DNA from: Desulfobacterales bacterium
Lineage (GTDB): Bacteria > Desulfobacterota > Desulfobacteria > Desulfobacterales > Desulfobacteraceae
Direction of reading: 5' to 3'
NCBI GenBank assembly: GCA_023143455.1
Contig: JAGLHT010000014.1
Span: 1-53,201 of the forward strand
DNA: 53,201 nt
Both the position numbers and the translations under genes were made by a program. The notes under the pieces are model-generated. The model was not told the origin of the DNA. It saw nothing but the letters and a program-made list of their open reading frames with translations, and ran no database searches. Positions 7,945 to 16,436 of this stretch are shown here, one piece after another. How positions within the stretch are numbered: position 1 is the first letter of the stretch; each line of letters starts with the position of its first letter.

Positions 7945-9399
7945 TTATAGAAGACTGATTTCTTTTATTTCTTTAAGTATTGAATTGGCTTCTTCTACTT
8001 TTTTATCATCTGAAAGAGTTTCTAAGGCTTTTATCAGGTGGGTGCGCGCATTTTTATTATTTTTAATTCTAAAGTAGTAATGTCCCAAGTAGAAATGCTT
8101 GAGTCCTGGATTGTTTTCTTTACTATATATTTTAGCTATATAGTAATAAGCTTTTGGCAAGGCAGTGGCGGGTTTGTTGATTATTTTTTTCAGATTTAAT
8201 TTTGCATCTTCCAGATTACCGAGTTCTAATTGAGCCTGACCTAAAGAGTAAAGTACTGCAGAGCTGACAACCGGGTCATTTTCAATGCCTTTAAGAATGT
8301 TGACTGCCTTTTGCGGCTCATCATTATGAAGGTGTATATTGCTTATCTCCAGCAGTATCAGAGGATCAAAAAGTTTAATGACCAGGGCTTTTTTTAAGTG
8401 TATATTTGCTTTGTCAAATTTTAATTGTTTTGTAAGAGCAAGTGCATAACCATAATGGTATGCTGCATTGTCAGGATTTTTTTGCAAGAGTTTTGCAAAC
8501 AGTTTTTCAGATTCAAGGCTATTTTTATAAAGTCCAATAATTCGGTATTTAATCATATCAAAGTTATAGTTTGTATGTTTTTGTGCTGATTCTAATTTTT
8601 TAGGATAACGGGCAAGCATTACCTCAAGGGATGCTATCCTTGTTTTTGTTCCTGGGTGTGTTTTAAAATAATCCGGAATGTCATCAGTACCATAAAAATC
8701 TGCTTCTCTGATTTTCTTTAAGCCTGTCAGTAGCCCTGTGGGTGAAAAGCCTGTTTTTAACAAATAATCAAATCCTTTTTGGTCTGCTTCTATTTCATGT
8801 TCCCGGGTATAAGAAAGCATTGCGCTTTGCCCGGCAGCAAGTGAACCCATGGTAAGGGCCTGTCCAAAATCTCCTTCTCCTTGGCTACCAGCAAGAACCC
8901 CTGCTAAAATTCCGGCAAAAGTTGCAATGCTCACAATTTTACTTTTATCAATTAATTGAGCAATATGTCTGTTGACTGAATGAGCTGTTTCATGGGCAAG
9001 TATTCCTGCTAATTCATCAACAGTATCAAGAGATGTAATAAGACCTCTGTTTACAAATATATTTGCACCAGGTATAGCAAAAGCATTAAAGTCGCTGACA
9101 TTAAGAACATAAAATGAATAATTGAATGGCTGGGGAGGTAGCTTTGAAGTAATTTCATTGCCAATGTTTTTAACCAGGTTCGCTATAATTGGATCTTTAA
9201 TAATCAGACCAGTATTTTTTATTACGGTCATATATTCTTTTGCAAGCTCTTTTTCTTTACCAATGGTCAATGCATTGGCTTCAGGGGAATAGTAAACACA
9301 CATTGCAAAGGTATAAAAAAAACAAATTAGTAAAAAAACATAGTATTTAGTTTTTGTTTTTAAAATATCACCTTTCTCCTCTTTTATATGGTTCACCAA
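7945..9399 (-). CDS. M48 family metalloprotease with TPR repeats, BepA/YfgC-like
   Basis: This is a predicted envelope zinc protease. The HExxH motif is His136-Glu137-Thr-Ala-His140, and the downstream EHEIEADQKGF supplies the third zinc ligand. A hydrophobic stretch at residues 20-36 is probably a signal or anchor. The C-terminal half has repeated helical pairs consistent with TPRs, matching the BepA architecture used in outer-membrane protein assembly and LptD quality control. ATG 9399 lies inside the 3' end of the ABC permease gene (32-base overlap), so it is probably co-transcribed with the nucleoside transporter, an unusual neighbour. Confidence 0.88.
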   Translation of the reverse strand: MVNHIKEEKGDILKTKTKYYVFLLICFFYTFAMCVYYSPEANALTIGKEKELAKEYMTVIKNTGLIIKDPIIANLVKNIGNEITSKLPPQPFNYSFYVLNVSDFNAFAIPGANIFVNRGLITSLDTVDELAGILAHETAHSVNRHIAQLIDKSKIVSIATFAGILAGVLAGSQGEGDFGQALTMGSLAAGQSAMLSYTREHEIEADQKGFDYLLKTGFSPTGLLTGLKKIREADFYGTDDIPDYFKTHPGTKTRIASLEVMLARYPKKLESAQKHTNYNFDMIKYRIIGLYKNSLESEKLFAKLLQKNPDNAAYHYGYALALTKQLKFDKANIHLKKALVIKLFDPLILLEISNIHLHNDEPQKAVNILKGIENDPVVSSAVLYSLGQAQLELGNLEDAKLNLKKIINKPATALPKAYYYIAKIYSKENNPGLKHFYLGHYYFRIKNNKNARTHLIKALETLSDDKKVEEANSILKEIKEISLL

Positions 9400-10288
9400 G
9401 GCTTGCCGGAGCGTTTAGCTTCCTTGGATCTTTAAAACTTATAAATAGTAACACAATAAGAGTTGTTGCATAAGGGAGCATGGCGAGAAAGTTTGGGGAG
9501 ATGCCTAATGGTTGCAAAAGATATTGGAGTACAAATATACCACCAAACAGGAAGGATGCAAAAATTGCTTTGCCTGGGTTCCAAAGCGCAAAAATTGTAA
9601 GTGCAATGGCAATCCAGCCTCTCCCGGCAGTCATGCCTTCAATCCAGGATTTGCTATATGAAATTGAAAGATGAGCACCTGCCAAGGCAGAAAACCCTCC
9701 ACCAATAAGTATGCAAATATATCTTATAAAAGAGACATTTACGCCATGGGTTTCTGTAGCACCAGGGTTTTCACCTGTGGACCGTACTTTGATACCAAAA
9801 CGTGTACGTTCCAGAAAAAACCATGAAATTAATGCAAGTATAATCGCAAGATAGAAAAACGGGCTCTGGTTAAAAAAGATTTTACCCGCATAGGGAATGT
9901 CAGAGAGAAAGGGGAGTGCCAATGAGTTCATTTTAATTGCAAGTGGTTTGCCAATAAATGGTTTGCCAAGCATGCCTGAAAGTCCTAGGCCAAGCATTGT
10001 AAGAGCAAGTCCTGAGACAACCTGATTTGCCTGTAAAGTAACAGAAGCAAAAGCATGTATCAGTGAAATAAGCATGCCTGCAATCATTGCTGCTGCAACT
10101 CCAAGCCATGGTTGACCTGTTAAAAAAGTAACAATGAATGCTACAACAGCTCCCACAGACATGACTCCTTCAACACCTAAGTTGAGAATGCCGGAACGTT
10201 CGCATATTATTTCTCCCACAGTAGCAAGGAGTAGGGGAGTACCGGCTATCATCGTTCGTTGGAGTACGGAAATTATTATATCTTCCAT
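9368..10288 (-). CDS. Nucleoside-type ABC transporter permease (NupQ/YufQ-like)
   Basis: This is one of the two inner-membrane permeases of a BMP-family importer, a class that takes up purine nucleosides. The 306-residue protein is strongly hydrophobic with about eight or nine membrane segments. It carries the family start (TPLLLATVGEIICERSGILNLGVEG) and the RSTGENPGATETHGVNV cytoplasmic loop. It begins immediately after the partner permease stop (10289/10288), so the two are translationally linked. The substrate is inferred from the family and cannot be fixed from sequence. Confidence 0.88.
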   Translation of the reverse strand: MEDIIISVLQRTMIAGTPLLLATVGEIICERSGILNLGVEGVMSVGAVVAFIVTFLTGQPWLGVAAAMIAGMLISLIHAFASVTLQANQVVSGLALTMLGLGLSGMLGKPFIGKPLAIKMNSLALPFLSDIPYAGKIFFNQSPFFYLAIILALISWFFLERTRFGIKVRSTGENPGATETHGVNVSFIRYICILIGGGFSALAGAHLSISYSKSWIEGMTAGRGWIAIALTIFALWNPGKAIFASFLFGGIFVLQYLLQPLGISPNFLAMLPYATTLIVLLFISFKDPRKLNAPASLGEPYKRGER

Positions 10289-11383
10289 CTATTGAATCCC
10301 CTGAATCCTAGTTTGAATTCTTAATTTATTTTTTAAAAAGAAATCTCCCATAATCAAAAAAAATAGCAATATGCCATTTACTATCTGTACAGTAGCAGCA
10401 GGAAGACCTAAAGAAATTTGTATTGCATCTCCGCCAACCAGAATACCAGCAAAAAATATACCAGACACAATGGCATATAAAGGGTTGAGTTTTGCTAGCC
10501 AGGCAACAATTATTGCTGTAAATCCATATCCTGATGAAATAGATGCAGGGTAACCAAGATAATGATGAATCCCTGCAATTTCACCTACTCCTGCAAGTCC
10601 TGCTGCGCCTCCGCTTATCATCATAACCAAAACAGTAGTCCTGAAAAAATTAATTCCTGCATATTTGCCAGCATCGGGGTTCTCTCCCACAACTCTTACT
10701 TCATATCCGAATTTAGTTTTATAGACTATAACGCAGAGTATAGCAGCAAATACAATTGTTATGAACAGAGTGGCATAGTGTATTCTTGATTCTGGTATAA
10801 CATTTAATATAGCTGAGGCTGGAAGGTTATTTGTCCCGGGGAACCCAAAACGCTCTGACCCTTTCCAGGGACCAACTATTAGCATTGTTATAAACTCAGC
10901 ACATATATAATTTAACATTAGTGTTGAGATTACTTCGTTTATTGAATATTTGATTTTTAATATTGCAGGAATAATTCCGCATATGCTGCCTCCTATAAAG
11001 CCTGCAATAAACATCATGGGAATAATAATAAATCCAGGTAAAGATTCACCAAAGGTTAGAGCTGTCCATGTTCCAAATAAAGCACCCATGAGAAGCTGAC
11101 CTTCTGCACCTATGTTCCAGAATTTTGCTCTGAAAGCAAATGTGAGTCCTGTGCCAATAAGGATTAATGGAATAGCTTTGGTTATAGTCTCCTTTAAACC
11201 ATATAGTGTCCCAAATGAATCAGCAAAGATTGCTGAAATAGCAAAAAAAGGATTAACCTTGCAGGCTAAAAATAGAAAGCCGATAGCAACAAGCCCTGCA
11301 CCAAGAGAAAAAATATTGGTCATAAGAGAGCGTGTCTTTGTTATGTTTTCTCTGTCGTTTATTTTTATTTTAAACATATTCAA
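10289..11383 (-). CDS. Nucleoside-type ABC transporter permease (NupP/YufP-like)
   Basis: This is the longer of the two permeases (364 residues). After a basic cytoplasmic N-terminus come multiple hydrophobic helices with the family landmarks LIGTGLTFAFRAKFWNIGAEGQ, a cytoplasmic ICGIIPAILKIKYSINEVISTLMLNY loop region, and RVVGENPDAGKYAGIN. The start overlaps the ATPase gene by 14 bases. The order ATPase, permease, permease is the normal one for BMP-type importers. Confidence 0.88.
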   Translation of the reverse strand: MNMFKIKINDRENITKTRSLMTNIFSLGAGLVAIGFLFLACKVNPFFAISAIFADSFGTLYGLKETITKAIPLILIGTGLTFAFRAKFWNIGAEGQLLMGALFGTWTALTFGESLPGFIIIPMMFIAGFIGGSICGIIPAILKIKYSINEVISTLMLNYICAEFITMLIVGPWKGSERFGFPGTNNLPASAILNVIPESRIHYATLFITIVFAAILCVIVYKTKFGYEVRVVGENPDAGKYAGINFFRTTVLVMMISGGAAGLAGVGEIAGIHHYLGYPASISSGYGFTAIIVAWLAKLNPLYAIVSGIFFAGILVGGDAIQISLGLPAATVQIVNGILLFFLIMGDFFLKNKLRIQTRIQGIQ

Positions 11384-12887
11384 GTGATCCTGCCATCATA
11401 AGTCCAATATCAGAAAGTCTTTTATCATCAGCATCAAGAATTGCGGTGAATTTGCCTTCAAATATAATAGCTATTTTATCGCATAATTCAAAGATTTCAT
11501 CTAAATCTTCTGAAAACAAAAGAATAGCACCACCAAGTTTTCTTCTTTCTAAGAGTTGTTCTCTTAAATACTGAGTAGCTCCGACATCAAGTCCATATGT
11601 GGGGTGTGAAGCAACTAATAGTGATGGCTCTTCACTTATTTCTCTTCCTAAAATCAGTTTTTGAATATTTCCCCCTGAAAGGTTTCTTATTTCTGTATTA
11701 ATGGGTGGGGCTGCAACATTAAATTTTTTTATAAGATTTTTAGTATGTGCTTTAATTTTATCATATTGAAGAAATGATTTTTTAGAATATTTACCAAGAT
11801 GGTGTTGTTTAAGTATGGCATTGTCATAAAGAAATAATCCCGGAGCAATTCCGAATTTTATACGTTCTTCCGGGACATGGGAGACTCCTTGGTCAAATAT
11901 TTTTCGGGGCGAGATGTTTGTAATGTTCTTGCCCTTAATAGTTACACAGCCTGTAGAAATCTTTCTAATCCCGGTTATTGCTTCTGCAAGTTCTTTTTGC
12001 CCATTTCCTGCAACTCCTGCAACACCAAGGATTTCGTTTTCATGGATAGTAAAAGAAATATTTTTTAAAGCATATCTGTCTTTATCATCAAGAACACTGA
12101 TATTATCAACATTAAGGACTGGTTTTCCAGTTTGTATTTTATCTTTTTTGATGTTAAAAACGACTTCTCTTCCGATCATCATTTTTGCAAGGCTTTTTTT
12201 ATCAGTTTTATTGGTTTCAGCATCCCCAATTATCTCACCTTTACGCAAGACTATAACTCTGTCACACAATCCCATGATTTCATTGAGTTTATGGGAGATA
12301 AAAATTATCATGTGACCACGGCTTTTCATGTCGTTAAGAATCTTAAAGAGCTCTTTAGCTTCCTGGGGTGTCAGAACTGATGTCGGTTCATCTAAGATAA
12401 GAAGATCTGCTCCATTCAATAACGCCTTAATAATTTCAATTCTCTGCTGTTCACCTGCTGAGAGCTGCCATACCTTTTTTGAAAGTTCAACGGGGAAATT
12501 GAATTTTTTAGAGAATTCAAGGACTTTTTTTTTAATTTTAAGTTTTGGAAAAAAGAAAGGCGTGTCTTTATACCCTAATGCTATATTTTCAATAACCGAA
12601 TGATTCTGAATAAGCATGAAGTGCTGATGAACCATACCAATCCCATGTTCAATAGATGATAGAGGAGAGTTGATTTTTATTGTTTTGTTATTGATCTTAA
12701 TTTCACCCGAATCAGGCTGGTAAAGACCATACAGGATGTTCATAAGAGTAGTTTTGCCAGCGCCATTCTCTCCAAGAAGACCTAGTATTTCTCCGGAGTT
12801 AATTTTAAGATTTAAATTTTTGTTTGCAAAAACACTATGAAATGATTTTGAGATATTTTTCATTTCAAGGTTTTTAATTTTTCTCAT
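11370..12887 (-). CDS. Nucleoside-type ABC transporter ATPase (NupO/YufO-like, two nucleotide-binding domains)
   Basis: The 505-residue protein carries two ABC cassettes, as in sugar and BMP-type importers. The first has Walker A GLLGENGAGKTT near residue 35, the signature LSAGEQQR and Walker B LLILDEPTSVLTP. The second has a degenerate Walker A (GVAGVAGNGQKEL) and the signature LSGGNIQK, followed by SLLVASHPTYGLDVGA in place of a standard Walker B. Such asymmetry is normal for the family. It energises the permeases encoded downstream and is separated from the binding-protein gene by a 96 bp gap holding an inverted repeat. Confidence 0.92.
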   Translation of the reverse strand: MRKIKNLEMKNISKSFHSVFANKNLNLKINSGEILGLLGENGAGKTTLMNILYGLYQPDSGEIKINNKTIKINSPLSSIEHGIGMVHQHFMLIQNHSVIENIALGYKDTPFFFPKLKIKKKVLEFSKKFNFPVELSKKVWQLSAGEQQRIEIIKALLNGADLLILDEPTSVLTPQEAKELFKILNDMKSRGHMIIFISHKLNEIMGLCDRVIVLRKGEIIGDAETNKTDKKSLAKMMIGREVVFNIKKDKIQTGKPVLNVDNISVLDDKDRYALKNISFTIHENEILGVAGVAGNGQKELAEAITGIRKISTGCVTIKGKNITNISPRKIFDQGVSHVPEERIKFGIAPGLFLYDNAILKQHHLGKYSKKSFLQYDKIKAHTKNLIKKFNVAAPPINTEIRNLSGGNIQKLILGREISEEPSLLVASHPTYGLDVGATQYLREQLLERRKLGGAILLFSEDLDEIFELCDKIAIIFEGKFTAILDADDKRLSDIGLMMAGSLEYV

Positions 12888-12922
12888 GCTGGTCCTGATT
12901 TTTTGGTTCTAAAAAGAAATTA

Positions 12923-12955
12923 CCGGGTTCTTTTTTTTAAAAAAAAAGTACCCGG
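12923..12955. repeat. Inverted repeat with long A/T tract between BMP and ATPase genes
   Basis: CCGGGT at 12923 is followed by a T run, then an A run and ACCCGG ending at 12955. The arms pair almost perfectly, with one mismatch, and leave essentially no loop. It lies in the 96 bp gap after the binding-protein stop. On the transcribed minus strand it could act as an RNA stabiliser or partial terminator, giving more binding protein than transporter. There is no clean U-tract after the stem, so a classical terminator is doubtful. Confidence 0.5.
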
Positions 12956-12983
12956 CTTTAAACACAAGTTTGAGACACAAATA

Positions 12984-14180
12984 TTATTTTGGGATTGAAC
13001 CTTCTACATTGTCAACATAGTAGTCCATGGACAAAAGTTCGCCCTTTGAAGCTTTTGTTCCTTTTTTTATTCTGATTACACCTTTGTTATCCGTAATCGG
13101 ACCTTCATATGGGTCAAAGAGATCAACACCTTGTTGCATCTGCTCATATCGTCTTAAAACAAGGTCATAGGCAGAAATTTCCCCAAATTCTTTTGAGTTT
13201 ACCATTGCTTTTTTTAGATCACCAACAAATTTTGAGTTTATAATTTCATCTGGAGTACCACCCAGCATCGCAGCTTTTTCTTTGGCAAGCCACCAGATGT
13301 CTTTATTATTCCATGTATTATCTTTTATGCTTTCTAGAATTTTAACGTACATTCCACCCCAGTCCATAAGCTGACCTGATACTACCGAGTCAACACCATA
13401 GGGTTGCATGGGGCTGTAGTGACTGAATGTATATATCTGTTTACCCATTTCAGAATGTTCCTGTCCTACTTCAATCACAGCCGGAGTGTCTTCAGTGAAG
13501 GCAAGAGCATCACAACCTTCTGCAATAAGTGCCTGGGCTGCTTCTTTTGCTTTGTCAGGGCCATACCATGCATATGTCCATTTTACATGAACCTTAGCAT
13601 CAGGGTTTACAGCTTTTAATCCAAGGGCGTAGGCATTGATGTGACGAACGAGTTCAGGAATAGGAAAAGCTGCAACATAACCGATTTTATTGGTTTTTGT
13701 AAGTGCGCCGGCCATGATGCCGTTAAGGTAATACATTTGATAAAGATCGCCAAAATAAGTTCCAACATTGTCTGATCTTTTAAAACCAGAGCAATGCATG
13801 AATTTTTTGTCAGGGTATTTAGCACCTGCTGCTACAGTGGCATCCATATATCCAAAGCTTGTTGTGAATACAACATCACATTTTTGTTGTTGAACAAGCC
13901 TGTCAATTATTCTTGGACTGTCAGCTTCTGTAACTGCTTCTACAAAAACAGTTTCAAGCCATGGAAGTTGTTTTTCAGCAAAAAGTCTTCCTTGATTATG
14001 GGCGTGAGACCATCCATAATCTCCCACAGGACCAACATAGATAAAACCTGCTTTTAGAGCACTTTCTTGTGGAATAGTTGCCTTTTTATCTGTTACATCA
14101 GGCGCATTTAATTTAAAATAGAGCAAGATCAATACTAAACATAGGATCACCAATCCTAAAACAATATACAATTTTTTCAT
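12984..14180 (-). CDS. BMP family ABC transporter substrate-binding protein
   Basis: This is the extracytoplasmic binding protein of the nucleoside-type importer (PnrA/Med family). The 398-residue sequence begins with a lysine pair and a long hydrophobic segment that would act as signal or anchor; I see no convincing lipobox. Family landmarks follow: AGFIYVGPVGDYGWSHAHNQG, VFTTSFGYMDATVAAGAKYP, KFMHCSGFKRSDN and ALAFTEDTPAVIEVG. It is the first gene of the minus-strand block and is divergent from the cyclic-nucleotide-binding protein gene. Confidence 0.92.
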   Translation of the reverse strand: MKKLYIVLGLVILCLVLILLYFKLNAPDVTDKKATIPQESALKAGFIYVGPVGDYGWSHAHNQGRLFAEKQLPWLETVFVEAVTEADSPRIIDRLVQQQKCDVVFTTSFGYMDATVAAGAKYPDKKFMHCSGFKRSDNVGTYFGDLYQMYYLNGIMAGALTKTNKIGYVAAFPIPELVRHINAYALGLKAVNPDAKVHVKWTYAWYGPDKAKEAAQALIAEGCDALAFTEDTPAVIEVGQEHSEMGKQIYTFSHYSPMQPYGVDSVVSGQLMDWGGMYVKILESIKDNTWNNKDIWWLAKEKAAMLGGTPDEIINSKFVGDLKKAMVNSKEFGEISAYDLVLRRYEQMQQGVDLFDPYEGPITDNKGVIRIKKGTKASKGELLSMDYYVDNVEGSIPK

Positions 14181-14277
14181 CTTTTATACCCTTTATATTA
14201 TTATTGTCAAAGATAAATATAATACGGATTTCTAATTTTATAGTCAATAATATAAATAGTGCAAAATTTATTTTTTA

Positions 14278-14306
14278 TCGACATAGTTAAATATTTATGA
14301 TTAAAT
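14278..14306 (+). promoter_or_regulatory. Candidate promoter for the sodium-pump gene cluster
   Basis: TCGACA (five of six -35 matches) at 14278-14283 is followed after 17 bases by TTAAAT (four of six -10 matches) at 14301-14306. It lies about 39 bp before the ATG at 14345, in the 164 bp divergent gap next to the BMP gene. Confidence 0.45.
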
Positions 14307-14344
14307 ATCTCTTTTGTAATCTTAAGTTCATGGAGTATTAACAA

Positions 14345-14794
14345 ATGAGTCAAAAATTAGAATTGTTAAACCAAGTGGATATTTTTAAATCCTTAGATAA
14401 TAGTGCCCAAAACAGACTTGAGAGTATCATGGAGAAAAGGGTAATCAGTGCAGGTGAAGACCTTGCTATACAGGGTGGGCAAGCTTTGTTTTTTTTCATC
14501 CTTATTTCTGGCAGGGTATTGTTATCTACAAAGGAAGAGAAGGCTGTGATTTTTAAAAAGCCTGGAGATTTTATTGGTTTTGAGCTGCTTTCTTTAAACG
14601 GTAAATATACAAACACTTTAAAATCTTTAATAGATGGAGAGGTTTTTTTTCTTAACCGTGAAAAATTTCTTGAAATGATTCATGGTGATGCTACCATGGT
14701 CGAAAATATTATGAGCTTATGGGGAAATTATCTTTTAAAGACAGCTCCTTTTATTAAAAAACTTGATTTCACCGGAGCAGAATCTATTTATTAA
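14345..14794 (+). CDS. Cyclic nucleotide-binding (CRP-like sensor) domain protein without DNA-binding domain
   Basis: The 149-residue protein looks like a lone cNMP-binding beta-barrel domain: LLNQVDIFKSLDNSAQNRLE at the start, then FFFILISGRVLLSTKEEKAVIFKKPGDFIGFELLS. There is no room for the helix-turn-helix of CRP/FNR regulators. The phosphate-binding cassette is not well conserved, so the ligand is uncertain. It precedes the OadG-like gene closely and probably belongs to the same transcript, suggesting it regulates the pump complex. That role is inference. Confidence 0.7.
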   Translation: MSQKLELLNQVDIFKSLDNSAQNRLESIMEKRVISAGEDLAIQGGQALFFFILISGRVLLSTKEEKAVIFKKPGDFIGFELLSLNGKYTNTLKSLIDGEVFFLNREKFLEMIHGDATMVENIMSLWGNYLLKTAPFIKKLDFTGAESIY

Positions 14795-14810
14795 ATGGAG
14801 GATAAAACAA

Positions 14811-15239
14811 TTGTACGGATTTGAAGCAATTAGCGCAAATAATGGGTGGTCAATAGCTGCCGTTGGTATTATTATTGTTTTTGCGGGATTGGTCGTTCTT
14901 TCTTTTATAATTTCACAACTTCACAAGGTTTTGGCTTTTATTGAGAACCCTAAGAGATTTGAATTTTTAAGCCCAAAAAAAAGCACTGGTAAAGAAGATA
15001 AATATGTTTTAACATCTTTATTGAAAAATCAGAAAGAATCAGCAAAGCAATTTTTTCTTCTTGTTAAAACAATGGAAGAACATTTTTCATTACCAAAGCT
15101 TATACGTCTGGCTGAAGTAAGCAATCTTGAAAAACCTTATATTAATATTAATATTCTTCTTGATTCAGGAATTGTTGAGCCTGATTCAAAAGGCTATTTT
15201 CTTTGGAATGAAAATCGGTTTAAAAAGCTTATAAAATAA
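14811..15239 (+). CDS. Sodium-pump decarboxylase gamma-like subunit (OadG family) with extra C-terminal domain
   Basis: The N-terminal third has the OadG pattern: a short periplasmic start, one transmembrane helix (WSIAAVGIIIVFAGLVVLSFII), then a charged cytoplasmic linker. In family members this subunit anchors the carboxyltransferase to the beta subunit. After residue 70 there is an extra helical block of about 70 residues (the LKNQKESAKQFFLLV region) that looks winged-helix-like and is not part of ordinary OadG. I chose TTG 14811 (142 residues) because GGAGG lies just upstream at 14797-14801. A TTG at 14763 would overlap the previous gene by 32 bases. Confidence 0.68.
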   Translation: MYGFEAISANNGWSIAAVGIIIVFAGLVVLSFIISQLHKVLAFIENPKRFEFLSPKKSTGKEDKYVLTSLLKNQKESAKQFFLLVKTMEEHFSLPKLIRLAEVSNLEKPYININILLDSGIVEPDSKGYFLWNENRFKKLIK

Positions 15240-15308
15240 AATTCATATTTTTAAAGTTTAAGTCAAAAAAACAATTTACAACAAAAGATAATGTAGAAGG
15301 GAATGTAA

Positions 15309-16436
15309 ATGGATCAATTATTTGTCGAATTTTTTCAAAACACTGGTTTTTATTTATGCGACTATCGCTATATAATAATGATATTAATTGGTTTTATATT
15401 TATTTATCTTGGAATTGTAAAAGATTATGAGCCTCTATTACTGGTTCCTATCGGCTTTGGTATGCTTGTCGGGAATATTCCAATATTTAAAGGGCTTGGG
15501 CTTGGTATTTATGAAACTAACAGTGTTCTTCATTATCTCTACTTTGGTGTAACTCAAGGTATATATCCGCCACTGATCTTTCTTGGAATTGGCGCAATGA
15601 CGGATTTTTCAACCTTGCTTGCACGTCCTGTCCTTATGCTTCTTGGGGCTGCTGCACAAACGGGAGTCTTTTTAACATTCCTTGGCGCCCTTGCTTTAGG
15701 TTTTGAACCTAAAGAAGCTGCGTCCATTGGAATTATTGGTGGTGCAGATGGGCCAACCGCAATATTTTTAACTGCAAAACTTGCTCCAGCCTTGATAGGT
15801 CCAATTGCTGTTGCAGCTTATTCATATATGGCTCTTGTCCCTGTTATCCAGCCTCCTATTATGAGGCTTTTAACAACAAGAAAAGAACGACTTATCAGGA
15901 TGGAAGAGCCCCGGGTTGTTGGTAAAAAAGAAAAAATTATTTTTCCTATTGTTGCGTTTCTTCTTTGCTGTTTTCTTGCACCTGCTGCCTTGCCGCTTCT
16001 TGGAATGCTTTGTTTTGGAAACCTTTTAAAAGAGGCTGTTGTGACTGAACGACTTGCCCAGACTGCAAGAACTTCTTTGATTGATACAGCAACTATACTT
16101 CTTGGGTTGACAGTGGGAGCAAGCACCCAGGGAGATGTTTTTTTAACACCGGCATCAATTAAGATTTTTGTTCTGGGAGCTGGTTCTTTTGCTGTAGCAA
16201 CTGCAGCAGGTCTGATTTTTGCAAAAACAATGAATCTTTTTTTAAAAACAAAAATTAATCCTCTGCTTGGTGCAGCAGGTGTTTCTGCTGTTCCTGATTC
16301 AGCAAGAGTTGTACAGATGGTTGGTCAAAAAGAAGATCCGTCAAATTTTCTTTTAATGCATGCCATGGCGCCTAATGTTTCCGGTGTAATCGGTTCTGCT
16401 GTTGCAGCAGGTATACTTTGGAGCTTTATGGCTTAG
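15309..16436 (+). CDS. Sodium ion-translocating decarboxylase beta subunit (OadB/MmdB/GcdB family)
   Basis: This integral membrane subunit couples decarboxylation of a carboxy-biotin intermediate to sodium export. The 375-residue protein has the family hallmarks: the FGMLVGNIPIF segment, ETNSVLHYLYFG, the FLGIGAMTDF region, and the ion-site segment GIIGGADGPTAIFLTAKLAP near residue 142. LLGAAGVSAVPDSARV and HAMAPNVSGVIGSAVAAG follow near the C-terminus. No carboxyltransferase alpha subunit or biotin carrier is encoded in the window, so the substrate (oxaloacetate, methylmalonyl-CoA, glutaconyl-CoA or malonate) is undetermined. Its stop overlaps the convergent DUF362 gene by 11 bases. Confidence 0.93.
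   Translation: MDQLFVEFFQNTGFYLCDYRYIIMILIGFIFIYLGIVKDYEPLLLVPIGFGMLVGNIPIFKGLGLGIYETNSVLHYLYFGVTQGIYPPLIFLGIGAMTDFSTLLARPVLMLLGAAAQTGVFLTFLGALALGFEPKEAASIGIIGGADGPTAIFLTAKLAPALIGPIAVAAYSYMALVPVIQPPIMRLLTTRKERLIRMEEPRVVGKKEKIIFPIVAFLLCCFLAPAALPLLGMLCFGNLLKEAVVTERLAQTARTSLIDTATILLGLTVGASTQGDVFLTPASIKIFVLGAGSFAVATAAGLIFAKTMNLFLKTKINPLLGAAGVSAVPDSARVVQMVGQKEDPSNFLLMHAMAPNVSGVIGSAVAAGILWSFMA

Noticed and set aside
11914-12315. 133-residue plus-strand ORF opposite the ABC ATPase gene
   Set aside because: It is a shadow of a strongly conserved ATPase gene, has no recognisable motif, and resembles other antisense frames over AT-rich genes.
14181-14344. Purine-type riboswitch upstream of the BMP nucleoside transporter
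   Set aside because: The 164 bp gap is very AT-rich and shows no GC stems or conserved purine-aptamer core.
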